A stretch of DNA of 64,000 bases, from positions 558,001 through 622,000 of the forward strand of contig JAFDXK010000002.1 of the NCBI GenBank assembly GCA_018267965.1, given 5' to 3'. Position 1 is the first letter of the stretch. Each line of letters opens with the position of its first letter. The DNA is from Bacteroidota bacterium (GTDB taxonomy: Bacteria > Bacteroidota > Bacteroidia > Chitinophagales > Chitinophagaceae). The notes under the pieces were generated by a model that saw only the letters and a list, made by a program, of their open reading frames with translations, searched no databases and was not told where the DNA came from. The position numbers were made by a program, and so were the translations under genes. Below are positions 45,526 to 55,753 of this stretch, piece by piece.

Positions 45526-46812
45526 ATGTCACAACAAAGAATTGCAGTTATAGGCTTAGGATATGTAGGTCTGCCGTTAGCTGTTGAGTTTGCCAGGAAA
45601 CATGCAGTCCTGGGTTTCGATATCAATGAAAAAAGAATTAAAGAACTGCAACAACATGAAGATCATACATTGGAGGTTGAACCTGAATCACTGAAGGATG
45701 TCATTACTCAAGGCGTGCCTCAAGACAAAGGATTGTTTTGCAGCAATAAACTGGAAGACTTAGCCGGCTGCAATTTTTATATAGTTACTGTGCCAACGCC
45801 TGTAGACAAATATAACAGACCTGATTTGACACCTTTGTATAAAGCCAGTGAAACAGTGGGTAAAGTATTGAAGGCAGGTGATATTGTAGTTTATGAATCT
45901 ACTGTTTACCCCGGCGTTACAGAAGATGAATGTGTACCTGTTCTGGAAAAAGTATCAGGACTAAAGTATAATAAAGATTTCTATTGCGGTTATTCTCCCG
46001 AACGTATTAATCCCGGCGATAAACAACATACGGTAACGAAAATCAAAAAAGTTACTTCAGGTTCTACTCCTGAAGTGGCAGATAAAGTGGACGGTTTATA
46101 TTCAAGCATTATTGTTGCCGGCACACATAAAGCCAGTAGCATTAAGGTAGCGGAAGCAGCTAAAGTAATAGAGAATGCGCAACGCGATATCAATATCGCA
46201 TTTGTAAATGAACTGGCTAAAATATTTAACAGGATGGGTATTGATACCCATGATGTGCTGGAAGCTGCAGGCACAAAATGGAACTTCCTGAAATTTAAGC
46301 CCGGATTAGTTGGCGGACACTGCATAGGTGTTGACCCATACTATCTTGCGCAGAAAGCACAGGAAGTAGGTTACAATCCCGAAATAATACTTGCAGGACG
46401 CAGAATGAATGACGGCATGGGTGGTTACATTGCCAATGAAGTGGTGAAACTGATGATCAAGAAAAATACACCGGTAAAGAACTCAGACATATTGATGCTG
46501 GGAGTTACGTTCAAGGAAAACTGTCCGGATGTAAGGAATACACGAGTGGTAGATATCATTTCTGAATTGAAATCATACGACATCAATATAACGGTTTATG
46601 ACCCTTGGGCAAGCCCTGCCGAAGTAAAACACGAATACGGTATTGATACTACAAATGAGTTGCCTGCCGGTAAAAAATATGACGCTGTAATACTGGCGGT
46701 TGCACATAACGAATTTGTTGATGGCGACTGGAAACAACATTTGAAAAAAGACGGTATTATATATGATGTTAAAGGCTGTCTTGATAAATCTGCAATAGAC
46801 CATAGGTTGTAA
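45526..46812 (+). CDS. UDP-N-acetylhexosamine 6-dehydrogenase (WbpA/TviB-like)
   Basis: Oxidises C6 of a UDP-HexNAc to the uronic acid using NAD. It has the Rossmann [18 protein letters not shown] start, the [12 protein letters not shown] loop, the catalytic cysteine region [19 protein letters not shown], and the C-terminal [16 protein letters not shown]. Length 428 fits the WbpA/TviB class. With the acetyltransferase two bases downstream it suggests a UDP-diacetamido-uronic acid pathway. An NAD-dependent 3-oxidase (WbpB) is not in the window. Confidence 0.93.
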   Translation: MSQQRIAVIGLGYVGLPLAVEFARKHAVLGFDINEKRIKELQQHEDHTLEVEPESLKDVITQGVPQDKGLFCSNKLEDLAGCNFYIVTVPTPVDKYNRPDLTPLYKASETVGKVLKAGDIVVYESTVYPGVTEDECVPVLEKVSGLKYNKDFYCGYSPERINPGDKQHTVTKIKKVTSGSTPEVADKVDGLYSSIIVAGTHKASSIKVAEAAKVIENAQRDINIAFVNELAKIFNRMGIDTHDVLEAAGTKWNFLKFKPGLVGGHCIGVDPYYLAQKAQEVGYNPEIILAGRRMNDGMGGYIANEVVKLMIKKNTPVKNSDILMLGVTFKENCPDVRNTRVVDIISELKSYDINITVYDPWASPAEVKHEYGIDTTNELPAGKKYDAVILAVAHNEFVDGDWKQHLKKDGIIYDVKGCLDKSAIDHRL

Positions 46813-46813
46813 T

Positions 46814-47383
46814 ATGAATTACTTTGCACATCCTACCGCAGTAATAGATGAAGGTTGCGAGATAGGCGAAGGCACTAAAATCTGGCATTTTTCGCACATT
46901 ATGCCCGGTAGCAAAATCGGTGAACGATGTAATATCGGTCAGAATGTTGTAGTGTCTCCTGAAGTGATATTGGGTAATAATGTAAAAGTGCAGAATAACG
47001 TATCGATATATACGGGGGTTACATGCGAGGATGATGTGTTCCTGGGGCCGTCTTGTGTTTTTACCAATGTAATTAATCCGAGAAGTGCAGTAAATCGCAA
47101 AAGCGAATATGCTAAGACTATAGTTGCTAAAGGCGCTACTATTGGTGCCAATGCAACGATAGTGTGCGGCCATAATATTGGTGCTTATGCCTTTGTAGGT
47201 GCCGGTGCAGTCGTAACGAAAGATGTACCTGCTTATGCTCTGATTGTTGGCAATCCTGCTAAACAAACAGGCTGGATGAGCGAATACGGGCATAAGCTGC
47301 AATTTGATAAAGACGGCAATGCTACCTGTTCCGAAAGTGGTGAATGCTATCTGTTATTAAATGGTGTGGTCAGCAAACAATAA
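46814..47383 (+). CDS. WbpD-like UDP-amino-sugar N-acetyltransferase
   Basis: A hexapeptide LbH acetyltransferase. The start [28 protein letters not shown] and the [12 protein letters not shown] loop are typical of WbpD, which acetylates the 3-amino group of UDP-GlcNAc3NA; only parts are quoted here ([20 protein letters not shown]). The helix continues with [17 protein letters not shown] and ends in the [10 protein letters not shown] cap. A cysteine-containing tail ([11 protein letters not shown]) is less usual. It follows the dehydrogenase after one base. Confidence 0.88.
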   Translation: MNYFAHPTAVIDEGCEIGEGTKIWHFSHIMPGSKIGERCNIGQNVVVSPEVILGNNVKVQNNVSIYTGVTCEDDVFLGPSCVFTNVINPRSAVNRKSEYAKTIVAKGATIGANATIVCGHNIGAYAFVGAGAVVTKDVPAYALIVGNPAKQTGWMSEYGHKLQFDKDGNATCSESGECYLLLNGVVSKQ

Positions 47384-47422
47384 TTTTCCATCATAATCAT
47401 AAAACCTTAACTAACACTTATT

Positions 47423-48904
47423 GTGAGTGTAGGCAGAAAGGCCGGTAAGGGATTTCTTAGTTTTTTGTATCGCAGTACGCTTGAAAAGATCATGGGTGTG
47501 ATAGCCATGATCTTTTTGGCACGTAAGCTCACGCCTTATGATTTTGGACTAGTAAGTATTACAGAAGTATTGCTGTACTTAATATCAGTATTAGGTACGA
47601 CTGGTTTGGCTGAATTTCTGCTGGCATACCGAAAAGATGATACTGAAGAAATATTCAAGTCTGCTTTTTGGTTTAACATAGTTGTTACTCTTGCTATTTT
47701 TCTGTTGTTCCTAGTGTTTGTGCCGGTATGGGCGCATTATCAGCATGACGATAGAATTTTGAATATTGGCTGGATAGTAGGGTTGATATTTATTTTCTCT
47801 CAGTTGCAACTTATCCCCAAGGCATGGTTAAGTAAAAACCTGCAGTTTGATAAGCAAGTGAAGATTCAGACACCATTCATCATACTGATACCTATAGGTA
47901 AGATAGTAGCCGTAATGTTAGGTTGGGGTGTTTACAGTTTATTGCTTCCAACACTTATTTTTCAACCCATACTCACGTTACTGCTATATGCGAATACAGG
48001 TGTAAAAATCAGCCTGAAATTATACCTGAACAGGTGGAGGGAAATATACCATTTTACGAAACACCTTATCGGCGCCACCATCTTTTCCCGCATTACAGAT
48101 CAGGGAGATAAATTCATTCTCGGCAAGTTTTTAGGGCTTGACAAGCTGGGTATTTATAATATCGCTTTCCAGTTGGCCGAACTGGTGACGTCGCAGCTGG
48201 TGCAGGTTTCCAATAACGTACTCTCATCTGTTTTCCCGAAGTACGCAGATGATAAAGAAACATTTTATACCCATTACAGTAGTTTCTTAAAGACATTTGC
48301 CTTCATCATCTTTCCTCCATTAGCTATCATGTTTCTCTCTGCCAAACCAATCATATTATTGTTGTATGGTCCCCAATGGCTCGAAGCTGTTTTGCCGTTA
48401 AAAATATTGGTCATAGCTGCAGCATTCAAAGCTGTTTCAAGTTCTTATGGCTCAGTGATGAACACGTTTCACCTTAATAAAAAAAGTTTAATAGTCACAT
48501 TAGTATACGCACCATTTCATATTGGTGGATCAATTGCAGGGTCTTATTTTGGAGTTGCTGGAATTGCCACAGCGGTAACAACTGTTAAGCTGGTATTTAT
48601 TAATTGGAATGTAAAACAGATAATGGATGCATTTGCAAAACCATTTCTATTGTGGTATAGGGCATTGTTGCCATATTTTACCGGCAATGTATGTGTGGGG
48701 CTTGTTTTGTGGCTAATACTATTATTTACAAACGGTTCTGTATATCCAATGATTACCATTATAGTAACAGGCGTTCTGTTTGTTATACTATATACACTTA
48801 CGTTTAGGATGTTTTTTAAAAGTGAACTGAAACAAGTTTCGTCGTTCCTGGGAATCACTTTCCCGGCATCATCAAAGTGTTTTAAACTGCTATTTAGTGC
48901 CTGA
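47423..48904 (+). CDS. Wzx-type flippase (oligosaccharide unit translocase)
   Basis: Moves lipid-linked repeat units across the inner membrane. The protein has about 12-14 hydrophobic spans and the N-terminal pattern GFLSFLYRSTLEKIMGVIAM followed by ARKLTPYDFGLV, as in the MATE-like polysaccharide transporters. Length 493 is normal. The start is a GTG at 47423, with no ATG nearby in frame. It overlaps the next gene by eight bases. Together with the Wzc-like protein and the polymerase at 57955 it supports a Wzx/Wzy pathway. Confidence 0.92.
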   Translation: MSVGRKAGKGFLSFLYRSTLEKIMGVIAMIFLARKLTPYDFGLVSITEVLLYLISVLGTTGLAEFLLAYRKDDTEEIFKSAFWFNIVVTLAIFLLFLVFVPVWAHYQHDDRILNIGWIVGLIFIFSQLQLIPKAWLSKNLQFDKQVKIQTPFIILIPIGKIVAVMLGWGVYSLLLPTLIFQPILTLLLYANTGVKISLKLYLNRWREIYHFTKHLIGATIFSRITDQGDKFILGKFLGLDKLGIYNIAFQLAELVTSQLVQVSNNVLSSVFPKYADDKETFYTHYSSFLKTFAFIIFPPLAIMFLSAKPIILLLYGPQWLEAVLPLKILVIAAAFKAVSSSYGSVMNTFHLNKKSLIVTLVYAPFHIGGSIAGSYFGVAGIATAVTTVKLVFINWNVKQIMDAFAKPFLLWYRALLPYFTGNVCVGLVLWLILLFTNGSVYPMITIIVTGVLFVILYTLTFRMFFKSELKQVSSFLGITFPASSKCFKLLFSA

Positions 48905-50123
48905 AAAAAAAATTGCCCTTGTGGGTAATATGAATAATAATTTCTTTGCACTTACGCGTTATTTGCGAGATGCCGGATATGATGCTCATCTCTTTTACAG
49001 AGTGGGAATGGAGCATTTTCAACCCAAAGCAGATACTTATGGCAATGATTATGCATCATACTGCCATGAGGTAGATTGGTTGGAAAATGAGTTTCATAAT
49101 GTAAATGCAGCAAAAGTTGCAAATGAATTGCAAGGGTTCGATTTTTACATTGGACAGGGAGATGAAGCAGCTGTAGCAAACTTGTCAGGGATTAATTTCG
49201 ACGTTTATTACCCTTATGGCTCGGATGTATATAAATATGCCCAACTACCACAGGAATACAGTACGGCAAGTAAGCTTGTTTCTATCATAAGCTCAAATGT
49301 GAGCAGGCCAACATATAAGCAGATGCAAAGAGGTACCATGGCAAAGTATTTGCGAAATGCTATCGTGAATGCTAAATATGTACTTGCCGAAGATACCAAT
49401 GAAAGCTTTGAAGCAGAATTGGAGAAGCTGCATATTAAAGGTGAATACAGGAAAATCGGATTGCCTTTTATATATGTCAATGAATATGAGAAGTTGAATG
49501 ATGGGTTTATTCCTCAAAATGAATATACAGATAGAATAAAACACCTTAGAAGCAATACTGATTTTCTTCTGTTGTATCATGGCAGGCAGGAATGGAAAAC
49601 TTATCACAATAAGTTTACCGGGAAGAATACTCACCACCTGATAGAAGGATTTGCAGATTATATAAAATGTAATCCTGCCAAGGGTATTAAGTTGGTTATG
49701 TTGGAATATGGTACTGATGTAGATGCCTCAAAAGAATTAATATCATCCCTAGGTATACAGGATAAAGTGGAATGGTTCCCGAAAATGTATCGTAAAGACC
49801 TGATGTATTTAGTGAGAAGCGTTGATTTGTGTTGCGGAGAGTTTAATCATAGCTACCTGACATTCGGTACTGTTGTAGAAGCTATGCTGATGCGAAAAAC
49901 AGTTATTACCTACAGGCAGGATGATTTGTATACAAAAAAGTATTCAGAGTTATACCCATGTTTCAATGCCAGGACACCCGATGAAATTACAAAGGCCATT
50001 GATATGGCTGTGAATAACCCTGAGGCGATAGTTGATATGGGCAACAGGGCATACGATTGGGTGAAAAGGAATTTTATAGAATACCCTATTAGATCGTTGT
50101 TAGACATTATTGAAAAGGCATAG
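48897..50123 (+). CDS. Putative glycosyltransferase, GNMNNNFFAL group, copy 2
   Basis: A 408-residue protein related to that at 41927: the N-terminus KKIALVGNMNNNFFALTRYL is almost the same, then the two diverge (this one continues FDFYIGQGDEAAVA and YPYGSDVYKYAQLP). A GT-B-like C-half has LLLYHGRQEWKT and FGTVVEAMLMRKTVITY, where donor-binding residues would lie. The start is GTG at 48897, overlapping the flippase stop. No membrane span. The sugar is unknown. Confidence 0.72.
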   Translation: MPEKKIALVGNMNNNFFALTRYLRDAGYDAHLFYRVGMEHFQPKADTYGNDYASYCHEVDWLENEFHNVNAAKVANELQGFDFYIGQGDEAAVANLSGINFDVYYPYGSDVYKYAQLPQEYSTASKLVSIISSNVSRPTYKQMQRGTMAKYLRNAIVNAKYVLAEDTNESFEAELEKLHIKGEYRKIGLPFIYVNEYEKLNDGFIPQNEYTDRIKHLRSNTDFLLLYHGRQEWKTYHNKFTGKNTHHLIEGFADYIKCNPAKGIKLVMLEYGTDVDASKELISSLGIQDKVEWFPKMYRKDLMYLVRSVDLCCGEFNHSYLTFGTVVEAMLMRKTVITYRQDDLYTKKYSELYPCFNARTPDEITKAIDMAVNNPEAIVDMGNRAYDWVKRNFIEYPIRSLLDIIEKA

Positions 50124-50124
50124 C

Positions 50125-51249
50125 GTGAAAAAGAAGGTGCGAATATTATTTACCATTCCGAATTTTATTACCGCCGGTAGCGGCATGGAAATGTTGAACA
50201 TTATTGAGCGGCTGGAAACCAATATCTTTGAACCTGTTATTTGTGTGCAGCAGGAAGGTGGAGCTTTGTTTGAATATGCTAAGAACAGAGGCTTGGAGAT
50301 AATTGTTCATCCCTTTTCTGTTGAAAATCCCACCGGGCTATTTAATACCATCAAACAAGCCAAATTACTGGCTACATACTTTAAGCCATTTCAGTTTGAC
50401 ATCTGGCAATCATTTAACTGGTCATCTGATTATTCGGAAGCTTTAGTCGCCAGGTACGCTGGTTCCAGGTATGTGTATGTGAAGAAGAATATGAATTGGG
50501 GGAGAAAAGCATGGAAGATTAAAAGTTTTTTATCCAAAAAGATTGTTGCACGAAACAGCACAATGTTTTTCACCTTTTTCAAACCACCTTACCTCAACAG
50601 AAAAACTGTGTTTATTACAGGCGGGGTAAATACAGATAAATATTCCCCTGCTAGAAATAGTGTTGTAAAGGTGCGATACAACATACCATCACATCACTAT
50701 ACAATAATCTGTGTAGCACAGATAATAAAATCGAAAGACCAATTAACTTTGATTGATGCTGTAAAAGAATTAGACAATGTTTCTGTATTATTTGTTGGGG
50801 CAGAGCGAGATGAGGCATATGCAACGGAGTTAAAAAACAAAGTTGAAGAATATAGACTGACTGATAGGATACATTTTTTAGGTGCTGTAAGCAATATCTC
50901 CGAACTGTTAAATGGTTGCGATGCTTTTGTTTTACCTACTACAAATACGGATGGTCACGAAGAGGGTTGCCCGGTTGCATTGTTGGAGGCTATGTCAGTG
51001 GGTTTACCTTGCATAGCCAGTAATGTGGCAGGTAATCGTGATTTGATTGTAACCAATAAAACAGGCCTATTATTTAAACCGGGCAACTCAGAAGAATTAA
51101 AAGCTTGTATTGAAAAGTATAGGAATGATGATGTTTTTGCAAAACAGATGGGCGAAAATGCTGCCCAGATGGTAAAAACGGAACATACTTTGGACATAGA
51201 GGCGAGAGCATTCAGTGCGATGTACAAAAAAATGATGGGTATAAAGTAA
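50125..51249 (+). CDS. Glycosyltransferase family 4
   Basis: A retaining GT-B glycosyltransferase of the polymer. The N-domain starts KVRILFTIPNFITAGSGMEM and the C-domain has IICVAQIIKSKDQLTLIDA, DAFVLPTTNTDGHEEGCPVALLEAMSVGLP with the EGCP-x-x-x-x-E donor motif, and ASNVAGNRDLI (quoted in parts: HEEGCPVALLEAMSVG). The start is a GTG one base after the previous stop; an in-frame TTG at 50110 is less likely. Sugar unknown. Confidence 0.88.
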   Translation: MKKKVRILFTIPNFITAGSGMEMLNIIERLETNIFEPVICVQQEGGALFEYAKNRGLEIIVHPFSVENPTGLFNTIKQAKLLATYFKPFQFDIWQSFNWSSDYSEALVARYAGSRYVYVKKNMNWGRKAWKIKSFLSKKIVARNSTMFFTFFKPPYLNRKTVFITGGVNTDKYSPARNSVVKVRYNIPSHHYTIICVAQIIKSKDQLTLIDAVKELDNVSVLFVGAERDEAYATELKNKVEEYRLTDRIHFLGAVSNISELLNGCDAFVLPTTNTDGHEEGCPVALLEAMSVGLPCIASNVAGNRDLIVTNKTGLLFKPGNSEELKACIEKYRNDDVFAKQMGENAAQMVKTEHTLDIEARAFSAMYKKMMGIK

Positions 51250-52979
51250 TGTCAGCATTCTACGACATATGGATTACAAACAACACAAACCATATCCCCA
51301 ATCATGTTCGTGCTGGTTCCGTCGAATGGCGTAGACATAATAATATAAGTGGTCTCTGGTGCAGTGAAAGTCGTAATTCCGGGTCGTTTGTTACCGAAGC
51401 AACATTGGGCAATTACAGGATGCTGATGATAGGCCAACTCTATGAAAATATTAGTAATGGATTTGTACTGAATAATTGTATAGAGTATATAGAGGGCAGG
51501 AGTAAAACATATAACGATCCTGCTGGCCATTATGTGATATTGATTTATAATAGCCTGTCCAGCGAATACTACGTGTTCACAAACAGACTGGGAACATATC
51601 ATGTGTATTGGTCTGCAATAGACGGTATAAATGCCCTCAGTACATATTATATAGGGCTGGCAAAACAGGCAACTACAAAAGAACTGGACTGGGAAGGAAT
51701 TTCAGGATTTATGGCAATGGGTTTTTTCCCTGGCAATACTACATATCTACAAGGAATCACCATATTAGAACCGGCATCTTATTACAAGTTTAGCAGTACG
51801 CTGGATATTGAAGAATACAGGCGTTATTGGAACTGGAATTATGACCCTGTATCAATAAAAAATGATGAGCTATATAACGAATTCAATAGTATCCTAAGCG
51901 ATATAATCAATACATCATTAAAAGGGAAAAGAGTTGCATTGCCTATATCAGGCGGACTGGATTCAAGAACCTTGGCAGGAGTGTTAGGCAAGGAGCGCAA
52001 AGTACCAGAGTCTGTTTGGTCGTATTCGTACGGATATAATAAGAAATCTGCTGAAACAAAGATTGCTGCTAAACTTGCCCGGACGTTAGACTTACCATTC
52101 AATGCATACATTGTAGAGAAATACCTGTTTAATAAAGCAGAAACAATAATTGATGCAGTTGAATTGTTTCAGTATATAGATGGGACCAGGCAGGCTTCTG
52201 TTTTAGAACAAATAGAGTCGCATGCCAATACCGTGCTTTGTGGGCATTGGGGTGATGTGTGGATGGATGATTCAAAAATTCCGGAAGGGAACATAGATGC
52301 ATATTTTCAGAAAAAGATTGTGAAAAGAGGGAGTGATTGGTTACTTCGTGAAGTTTGCCAGCCAAATTTCAAGGCACATGATACAGTGCTGAAAAATTAC
52401 TTTTCTCATGAAGCATCTAAGCATAAGCACATTGCTAATGATGACTTCAGGATGAAGATTTTTAAAACAGATCAGTGGTCATTCAGATGGACCATTCCGA
52501 GTATCAGGATGTATCAGGCTGCGGCAATGCCTACTCTGCCTTTTTACGATAAAAGGGTTGTCGACTTCTTCCTAAGAGTTCCAACGGAAGTTGTGAAAGA
52601 CAGAAACTTTCAGGTTGAGTACATAAAGAGATATCATCCGGAACTAGCAAGAGTAAAATGGCAGGAATACAATGTGAATCTTTACAATTACAAAATATAC
52701 AATAATAGAAATATTCTGTATCGCGGGTTTCAGAAAATAAAATCAACTGTAGCGGGTAATAAACCTATCAGACGAAATTGGGAACTGTTTTATCTGAATG
52801 AACAAGGTAAAGCTAATCTCAAAGAGATATTGGTGAATAATCCTACGCTATGTGATATAGTGCCAAAAGAAAAAATAAAGGAGTTATTAGTTGATTTCTA
52901 CGATAACCCATCCCCTGCAAATGGCTATACCATATCAATGCTACACACTTTTGCTCAATTTTTAAATCATGTATTCTAA
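51249..52979 (+). CDS. Asparagine-synthase-like protein lacking the glutaminase cysteine
   Basis: A 576-residue relative of AsnB. The C-domain has the PP-loop LPISGGLDSRTLAGVLG and later FRWTIPSIRMYQAA with LPFYDKRVVDFFLRVP, like other asparagine-synthase-related proteins of surface polysaccharide loci. The N-terminal Ntn-like part begins MSAFYDIWITNN and lacks the Cys2 nucleophile, so it cannot use glutamine as AsnB does. It may use free ammonia or an amine, or do another ATP-dependent coupling (inference). The ATG overlaps the previous stop by one base. Confidence 0.82.
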   Translation: MSAFYDIWITNNTNHIPNHVRAGSVEWRRHNNISGLWCSESRNSGSFVTEATLGNYRMLMIGQLYENISNGFVLNNCIEYIEGRSKTYNDPAGHYVILIYNSLSSEYYVFTNRLGTYHVYWSAIDGINALSTYYIGLAKQATTKELDWEGISGFMAMGFFPGNTTYLQGITILEPASYYKFSSTLDIEEYRRYWNWNYDPVSIKNDELYNEFNSILSDIINTSLKGKRVALPISGGLDSRTLAGVLGKERKVPESVWSYSYGYNKKSAETKIAAKLARTLDLPFNAYIVEKYLFNKAETIIDAVELFQYIDGTRQASVLEQIESHANTVLCGHWGDVWMDDSKIPEGNIDAYFQKKIVKRGSDWLLREVCQPNFKAHDTVLKNYFSHEASKHKHIANDDFRMKIFKTDQWSFRWTIPSIRMYQAAAMPTLPFYDKRVVDFFLRVPTEVVKDRNFQVEYIKRYHPELARVKWQEYNVNLYNYKIYNNRNILYRGFQKIKSTVAGNKPIRRNWELFYLNEQGKANLKEILVNNPTLCDIVPKEKIKELLVDFYDNPSPANGYTISMLHTFAQFLNHVF

Positions 52980-54165
52980 GAAGCCCAAAATATTATTGGT
53001 AATGCATGAGCTGCCGACAAACTCAAGTTTCCTGGCTGCTAAATTTATTTTGTTGAGTAACGAGTGCGACATATCAGTGATGGGTTGGGGCAACAAGGCA
53101 GATATTTCGGCCTTTATTGCCGCTAATAACCTTAGTGAAGAGTACAAAAAGAGAGTTTTTATAGGCGGTAGTGGTAAGAATACTATCGCTATTATATTGA
53201 AGTTGTTGTTTTTGTTTTTTACTAACAGCAAATTGCGTTCTTTCCTTTTTGCAGGTAATACCAGTTTCACAACGCAATTAAAGCTGGCGATACTGTATTG
53301 GCCGGTATTTTATGTTCGTCCTGACATTATACATTTTGAGTTTGGCACCATAGCGAAAAAGGGTGTTGCTTTGAAAAATATACCCGGTATAAAATTGAGT
53401 TCGAGCTTCAGAGGTTACGATTTGAACTATGCAGGACTAGAGGAAAAAGATTACTATAAAGAAGTTTGGGAGAAAATGGATGGGGTTCATTTTTTAGGAT
53501 CTGACCTTAAACACAGAGCGATTGACAGAGGATATAAGCCTATAAGACATGAAGTGTTAATATCCCCTGCTGTTGATACAAGTTTTTTTCAAAGAAATGA
53601 ACGGGTAAAAGAGCTGAAACTTTTGAATATAATAAGTGTTGGCAGGTTGGTTTGGAAAAAAGGATTTGAATATGGTATCAATGCGATGAAAATGCTGAAG
53701 GATAAAGGCATTCTGTTTCATTACACTATTATTGGTGAAGGGCCTCACAGGCAGGCTTTGCAATTTGCGATTAATGAATTAGGATTGGAAAATGAAGTAA
53801 CTCTTTTAGGAGAAAAGGATTCAGTGGAAATTAAAACTGAGTTAGAAGCATCAAACATATTCCTGCACCCCGCTATATCAGAAGGGTTTTCAAACGCAGT
53901 AATCGAAGCGCAGGCTATGGGTTTACCTGTTGTTTGTAGTGATGCAGATGGATTGAGCGAAAATATTGAAAATGGTATAACGGGTATAGTTGTTCCAAAA
54001 TGGAATGCTGCAGCTATTGCCGATAAATTAGAATGGTTACATAAGAATCCTACTATTGTGAATGAAATGGGTAGGGCAGGGGTAAAACGTGCCAAAGAAA
54101 AATACGATGTTAATAAACAGGTAGCAGATTGGGTTTCATTTTATCAAAACCTGTATGAATCGTAG
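52969..54165 (+). CDS. Glycosyltransferase family 4
   Basis: A GT-B enzyme of 398 residues. The N-domain starts KPKILLVMHELPTNSSFLAAKF. The C-domain has IISVGRLVWKKGFEYGINAM (a classic GT4 start), YTIIGEGPHRQAL, and the donor site HPAISEGFSNAVIEAQAMG with E-G-F-S-N-x-x-x-E. It is similar to colanic-acid type transferases. It overlaps the neighbours by 11 bases at each end, so the run is translationally coupled. Confidence 0.9.
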   Translation: MYSKKPKILLVMHELPTNSSFLAAKFILLSNECDISVMGWGNKADISAFIAANNLSEEYKKRVFIGGSGKNTIAIILKLLFLFFTNSKLRSFLFAGNTSFTTQLKLAILYWPVFYVRPDIIHFEFGTIAKKGVALKNIPGIKLSSSFRGYDLNYAGLEEKDYYKEVWEKMDGVHFLGSDLKHRAIDRGYKPIRHEVLISPAVDTSFFQRNERVKELKLLNIISVGRLVWKKGFEYGINAMKMLKDKGILFHYTIIGEGPHRQALQFAINELGLENEVTLLGEKDSVEIKTELEASNIFLHPAISEGFSNAVIEAQAMGLPVVCSDADGLSENIENGITGIVVPKWNAAAIADKLEWLHKNPTIVNEMGRAGVKRAKEKYDVNKQVADWVSFYQNLYES

Positions 54166-55753
54166 CATTGACCTGATATTACTGCATGATGGTAATGCGC
54201 ATTCTGTTAAATGGGATTTAGGCCAGGTGTTTATTGTTAATGCGAAAATTAAAGATTTTGCTCTGAGGATTAATGAGGCGGTTGATAAAAGTAATGCGGG
54301 GTGGGTTTGCATATGGGATAGTAAATTAAGATTGCCAAGCGGAGATTTGCTAAAATCATTGGCAGATGCAAGCGTAGACGCATGGCATGCCGGGTTAAAG
54401 CTTGGTTTACAAGGACTGCCCGAAACACTTGATTATATTGATCCTGCTTGGTTGTATAATGCCGATGCGGATGACGCAATAGTTAGTTCTTCATTCAGGC
54501 TTAGTTTGAGAGCTTGTTTAATTAACAGAAAAATATTTATCAAATCAGGAAAGCTATCCGAAAACTATGAAAGTATTGAAATGACTGGTTTGGCTTATGG
54601 ATACAGTTTGATAAAGCAAGGTGCAATAATAAGGTATCACCCCGATTTAGTAGCACACGACGATACAGTAGCTATTGTTTCGATGAAAGATGAATGGGTT
54701 TTTACCAAAGAATTTTTCAACAAAAAATGGCAATATTGGTTATTGTGGTATAAGGGAAATTTCTGGCAACAATACAAATGGTATAGACAGACCAAAGGGA
54801 TTACAACTAGGAGGTTAAGGCCATGTTTGCACCCATCCAATGTCAATCCTATTATTGATACACAAAACTTGACTGTTTCTGTTTTAGCACCAACATTAGA
54901 CAGGTATAGCTATCTGGAAAATGAACTAAAGCAGCTATCTGAGCAATCTGTTTTACCCTTAGAGGTGTTGATAACAGACCAGACGGATAAAGATAGAAGG
55001 CAAGAAGTCAATCTATCTCAGTATCCACAGTTGTCAATAAGATACTTTCCACAGGATGAAAAAGGACAGTGTATAGCATGGAATAAGTTAATAGATGAAG
55101 CAAAGGGCGAGTACCTGCTTTTTCTTGGCGATGATGCAGATAATATTAAGCCTGGATTTATTGAAAAGCTCTACACAACTTTAAAAAGTTTTGACGCCGA
55201 TATGGTGGCATCAAACGTCATTGAATTAAAAGCACCACCTAGAGAAATTAATCACCATTATTATCTGTCTGACACATTCCCTATTACGCTTGTAAAAAAG
55301 GCCTTAATCTCCGATGCGGGAGGTATGGATATGTTTTTCAACAGAAATATACGTGCAGACTATGATTTGGCTATGCGTTGTCATTTGTCAGGTGCATTAA
55401 TGATTTTTGATTCATCGGCATTGGTAGATCATCACAGAGCGCCTTCTGGCGGATTGCGAACACATAACGCCAGAAAAATAAGCAATGCTGATGCAAAGAA
55501 GTCTATAACAAAATTTACAGAACCCACATCTTCCGAAATTTTTCTGGTAAAAAAATATTTTAACGAAAGACAGTTCAGGAGTTGGCTAAGAATAAAATTT
55601 GCTAATCAGATAATAAATGAGGGAAGTGTACTGAAGTCTTTAGTTAAACTATTGGTTCTTGGATTGAAATCAATAGGCATGATAAAACGCTATAAAGCTA
55701 ATCTTGCCATTGCAGATACCGAGTTAAGAAATAGAGGATTGTATAAGTATTAA
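54155..55753 (+). CDS. Glycosyltransferase family 2 with extra N-terminal domain
   Basis: A 532-residue protein in two parts. Residues ~1-240 look like a divergent GT2-type fold (AGWVCIWDSKLRLPSGDLL, then NRKIFIKSGKLSENYESIEM) without an obvious DxD. Residues ~245-460 are a normal GT2 domain: VSVLAPTLDRYSYLENELKQ, EVLITDQTD, and the metal-binding LFLGDDADN. A C-terminal helical tail follows. The N-part could be a non-catalytic or second acceptor-specific domain. No membrane span. Confidence 0.82.
   Translation: MNRSIDLILLHDGNAHSVKWDLGQVFIVNAKIKDFALRINEAVDKSNAGWVCIWDSKLRLPSGDLLKSLADASVDAWHAGLKLGLQGLPETLDYIDPAWLYNADADDAIVSSSFRLSLRACLINRKIFIKSGKLSENYESIEMTGLAYGYSLIKQGAIIRYHPDLVAHDDTVAIVSMKDEWVFTKEFFNKKWQYWLLWYKGNFWQQYKWYRQTKGITTRRLRPCLHPSNVNPIIDTQNLTVSVLAPTLDRYSYLENELKQLSEQSVLPLEVLITDQTDKDRRQEVNLSQYPQLSIRYFPQDEKGQCIAWNKLIDEAKGEYLLFLGDDADNIKPGFIEKLYTTLKSFDADMVASNVIELKAPPREINHHYYLSDTFPITLVKKALISDAGGMDMFFNRNIRADYDLAMRCHLSGALMIFDSSALVDHHRAPSGGLRTHNARKISNADAKKSITKFTEPTSSEIFLVKKYFNERQFRSWLRIKFANQIINEGSVLKSLVKLLVLGLKSIGMIKRYKANLAIADTELRNRGLYKY

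Noticed and set aside
46769-47302. 177-codon minus-strand open frame opposite the WbpD-like gene
   Set aside because: Antisense to hexapeptide repeats; repeated Ile/Gly codons create a long open complement with no protein features.
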